The notes under the pieces are model-generated. The model did no database searches, was not told the DNA's origin, and saw only the letters and a list, made by a program, of their open reading frames with translations. 64,000 nt of DNA from Nitrospira sp. (lineage in GTDB: Bacteria; Nitrospirota; Nitrospiria; Nitrospirales; Nitrospiraceae), in the NCBI GenBank assembly GCA_009594995.1, contig VOPR01000006.1, positions 1 through 64,000 on the forward strand, in the 5' to 3' direction. Within the stretch, counting starts at the first letter, position 1. Each line of letters begins with the position of its first letter. Shown here piece by piece: positions 62,591 to 64,000 of this stretch. The position numbers and the translations under genes are program-made.

Positions 62591-63325
62591 GTGGTGAATC
62601 CTAAATCGCTGCTTGCCGCCTCAGTCAGGAAGGTTCTGGGAAGCGTTACCCATGTCATTACTGCCGACCCGGTCGTAGCGCTGACGTTTGACGATGGGCC
62701 GGACCCAGAAAGTACCCCCAGGGTGCTGGCGCTCCTTGAGAAGTATCAGGCGCGCGGCACCTTTTTTGTGGTGGGACATGCGGCGGCCTCATGCCCAGAC
62801 CTGGTGAAACGGATTGCGGCAGGGGGGCATGCGATCGGCATCCATTCCTGGGACCACCGCGCGTTTCCCGGACTGTCGAGCGGAGAACGCCGCCGACAAA
62901 TCCGGGCCTGTGAACGCGCGCTGCAACCCTATGTGAGCCGGCTCTTTCGCCCGCCGTACGGCGAACAAACCGTCTTGTCCCGTCTCGAAGCCTTCGCAAT
63001 GGGCTATGAGGTTGTGGGATGGAATCTGAACAGCGGAGACTGGCATGAGTCCCGCCCTTCGGTCATGAGTCAATATCTTCTGGACATGGTGGAGCCCGGT
63101 GCTATCGTGTTGTTACACGACACGCTGTTCGATAAGGGAATCCCTGCGCATGGTGTGGATCCGGAGCATCAGTCGTGGCCTGATCGCCAAGCCATGCTGG
63201 ACGCTCTGGAGACGGTGCTCGATCGACTGCGCGGGCGGTATCGGTTCGTGACGGTGCCGGAACTGCTGGGTGCCGGTCGGCCCAGGCGCACATTTTGGTT
63301 TAAACCGACACTCGCAGCGGCCTGA
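62591..63325 (+). CDS. Polysaccharide deacetylase (NodB domain)
   Basis: A 244-residue carbohydrate esterase 4. Catalytic and metal residues: D34/D35 in LTFDDGPDPES, H85 and H89 in IHSWDHRAF, and RPPYGEQ. The later VLLHDTLF has the catalytic His. It removes acetyl groups from N-acetylated sugars. No signal peptide is evident, so the site of action is unclear. It starts at a GTG 14 bases after the glycosyltransferase. Confidence 0.94.
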   Translation: MVNPKSLLAASVRKVLGSVTHVITADPVVALTFDDGPDPESTPRVLALLEKYQARGTFFVVGHAAASCPDLVKRIAAGGHAIGIHSWDHRAFPGLSSGERRRQIRACERALQPYVSRLFRPPYGEQTVLSRLEAFAMGYEVVGWNLNSGDWHESRPSVMSQYLLDMVEPGAIVLLHDTLFDKGIPAHGVDPEHQSWPDRQAMLDALETVLDRLRGRYRFVTVPELLGAGRPRRTFWFKPTLAAA

Positions 63326-63337
63326 GGCGCATGCGGA

Positions 63338-64000
63338 ATGACAGGATTATCGGGAGGAGCCTTGGACGCGAGTAGTGTGGCGGTGGTTGTGCCGGGGTAC
63401 AACAGGGCGGAGTTCACTGAAGACGAAGAGATTTCGTTTCGACACGCGGAGCATTATCTCGGCCGGTACGACAAATTCCTCGTGGTGCCGCAGAGCCTGG
63501 CCATTGAGCGACCGGGTTTCCATATTCAACGATTTGCCGATTCCTATTTCGGCAGCGCGATTGCGAACGCGAGGTTGATGCTCTCGCCTACCTTTTATGG
63601 CGCGTTTCGAAAATATCGTTACATTTTGATCTATCAGCTCGATGCCTTGGTGTTTTCCGATCAGTTGCTAGAGTGGTGTGCCACGGATCTGGATTATGTG
63701 GGCGCTCCCTGGTTGCAGTGTGCGGACAGCCCCTGGGTCGGTCAGCCGCGCGTGGGGAACGGTGGATTCTCATTGCGGAAGGTTCCCAGCTTTTTGCGGG
63801 TCTTGTCGTCGGATCAATATTGGATCGATCCGGAGGTGTATTGGCAGCGGATCGCCGCCGGCAAACCCTGGTATGAGCGCTGGGTCCATCTTCCGAGAAA
63901 GTGGTTCAAAAGTATCAAACGGTTAAATAACCTGCAGCGGGAAGTGGAACAGTGGCACCTGCGTCCCGATGGAACGAAAAATGAGGATCATTTTTGGTCC
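63338..64000 (+). CDS. DUF5672 domain protein, cut by the window end
   Basis: The open frame continues to the right edge (221 codons visible). YRYILIYQLDALVFSD, TDLDYVGAPWLQ and VGNGGFSLRKV are the DUF5672 hallmarks; the family sits in glycan-synthesis loci and resembles glycosyltransferases. The N-terminus VAVVVPGYNR also recalls a GT-A start. The start is uncertain: ATG 63338, or TTG 63362 just after GGGAGGAG. It follows the deacetylase by 12 bases and probably belongs to the same unit. Confidence 0.85.
   Translation, partial: MTGLSGGALDASSVAVVVPGYNRAEFTEDEEISFRHAEHYLGRYDKFLVVPQSLAIERPGFHIQRFADSYFGSAIANARLMLSPTFYGAFRKYRYILIYQLDALVFSDQLLEWCATDLDYVGAPWLQCADSPWVGQPRVGNGGFSLRKVPSFLRVLSSDQYWIDPEVYWQRIAAGKPWYERWVHLPRKWFKSIKRLNNLQREVEQWHLRPDGTKNEDHFWS

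Overview
The window comes from a Gram-negative, GC-rich bacterial chromosome, most likely Nitrospirota and probably the genus Nitrospira. That assignment rests on the look of the proteins and the gene order (his operon, dnaG, rpoD, mre operon, short ExbB, SpoIID and MreBCD in a diderm) and was not tested by a search. Most of the window is dense housekeeping DNA with many 4-nt start/stop overlaps.

Layout. 1-3.7 kb: the end of a histidine operon (hisH, a lipoprotein, hisA, hisF, hisIE, HIT). 3.8-10.9 kb: dnaG-rpoD, a CAU tRNA, a coiled-coil zinc-ribbon gene, a short RNase HIII, an M48 lipoprotein protease, RNase P RNA and an antisense-overlapping glutaredoxin-like gene. 11-24.3 kb: branched-chain amino acid genes (ilvB, ilvH, ilvC, leuA, leuB) interleaved with psd-pssA, a cupin, an NHL-repeat protein, asd, DUF2905, spoIID and queA. 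leuA is preceded by a clear leucine T-box and then by an unexplained 128-nt palindrome. 24.3-36.5 kb: a SurA-N protein, RDD protein, mreBCD-mrdA-rodA, rng, dprA and topA.

36.8-50.6 kb is the accessory part and reads as one iron-handling island: two bacterioferritins with complementary active sites; HD-GYP and AraC regulators; a minus-strand operon of a 59-residue Com-like zinc finger, a porin, a lipoprotein, an FMN-binding protein with an SGAT flavinylation motif and a four-helix membrane protein with heme-b-like histidines; a divergent lipoprotein ApbE (the flavin transferase); and fur, fbpABC, exbB, exbD and tonB. The operon promoters in front of the Com-like gene and of fbpA carry the same Fur-box-like motif just downstream of the -10. 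I infer a Fur-controlled, flavin-dependent extracytoplasmic electron-transfer or ferric-reduction module coupled to Fe(III) import and ferritin storage. This is the best candidate for an undescribed system.

50.7-64 kb: a Panacea-like protein, receiver and NarL-type regulators, an M32 carboxypeptidase, an O-methyltransferase, an EamA exporter, a PAS histidine kinase with its NarL-type regulator, and a glycan cluster (Gfo/Idh/MocA oxidoreductase, two GT2 glycosyltransferases, a polysaccharide deacetylase, and a DUF5672 protein cut by the window end). No rRNA, CRISPR array, insertion sequence or phage gene was seen. Several promoter candidates share an 18-bp spacer.
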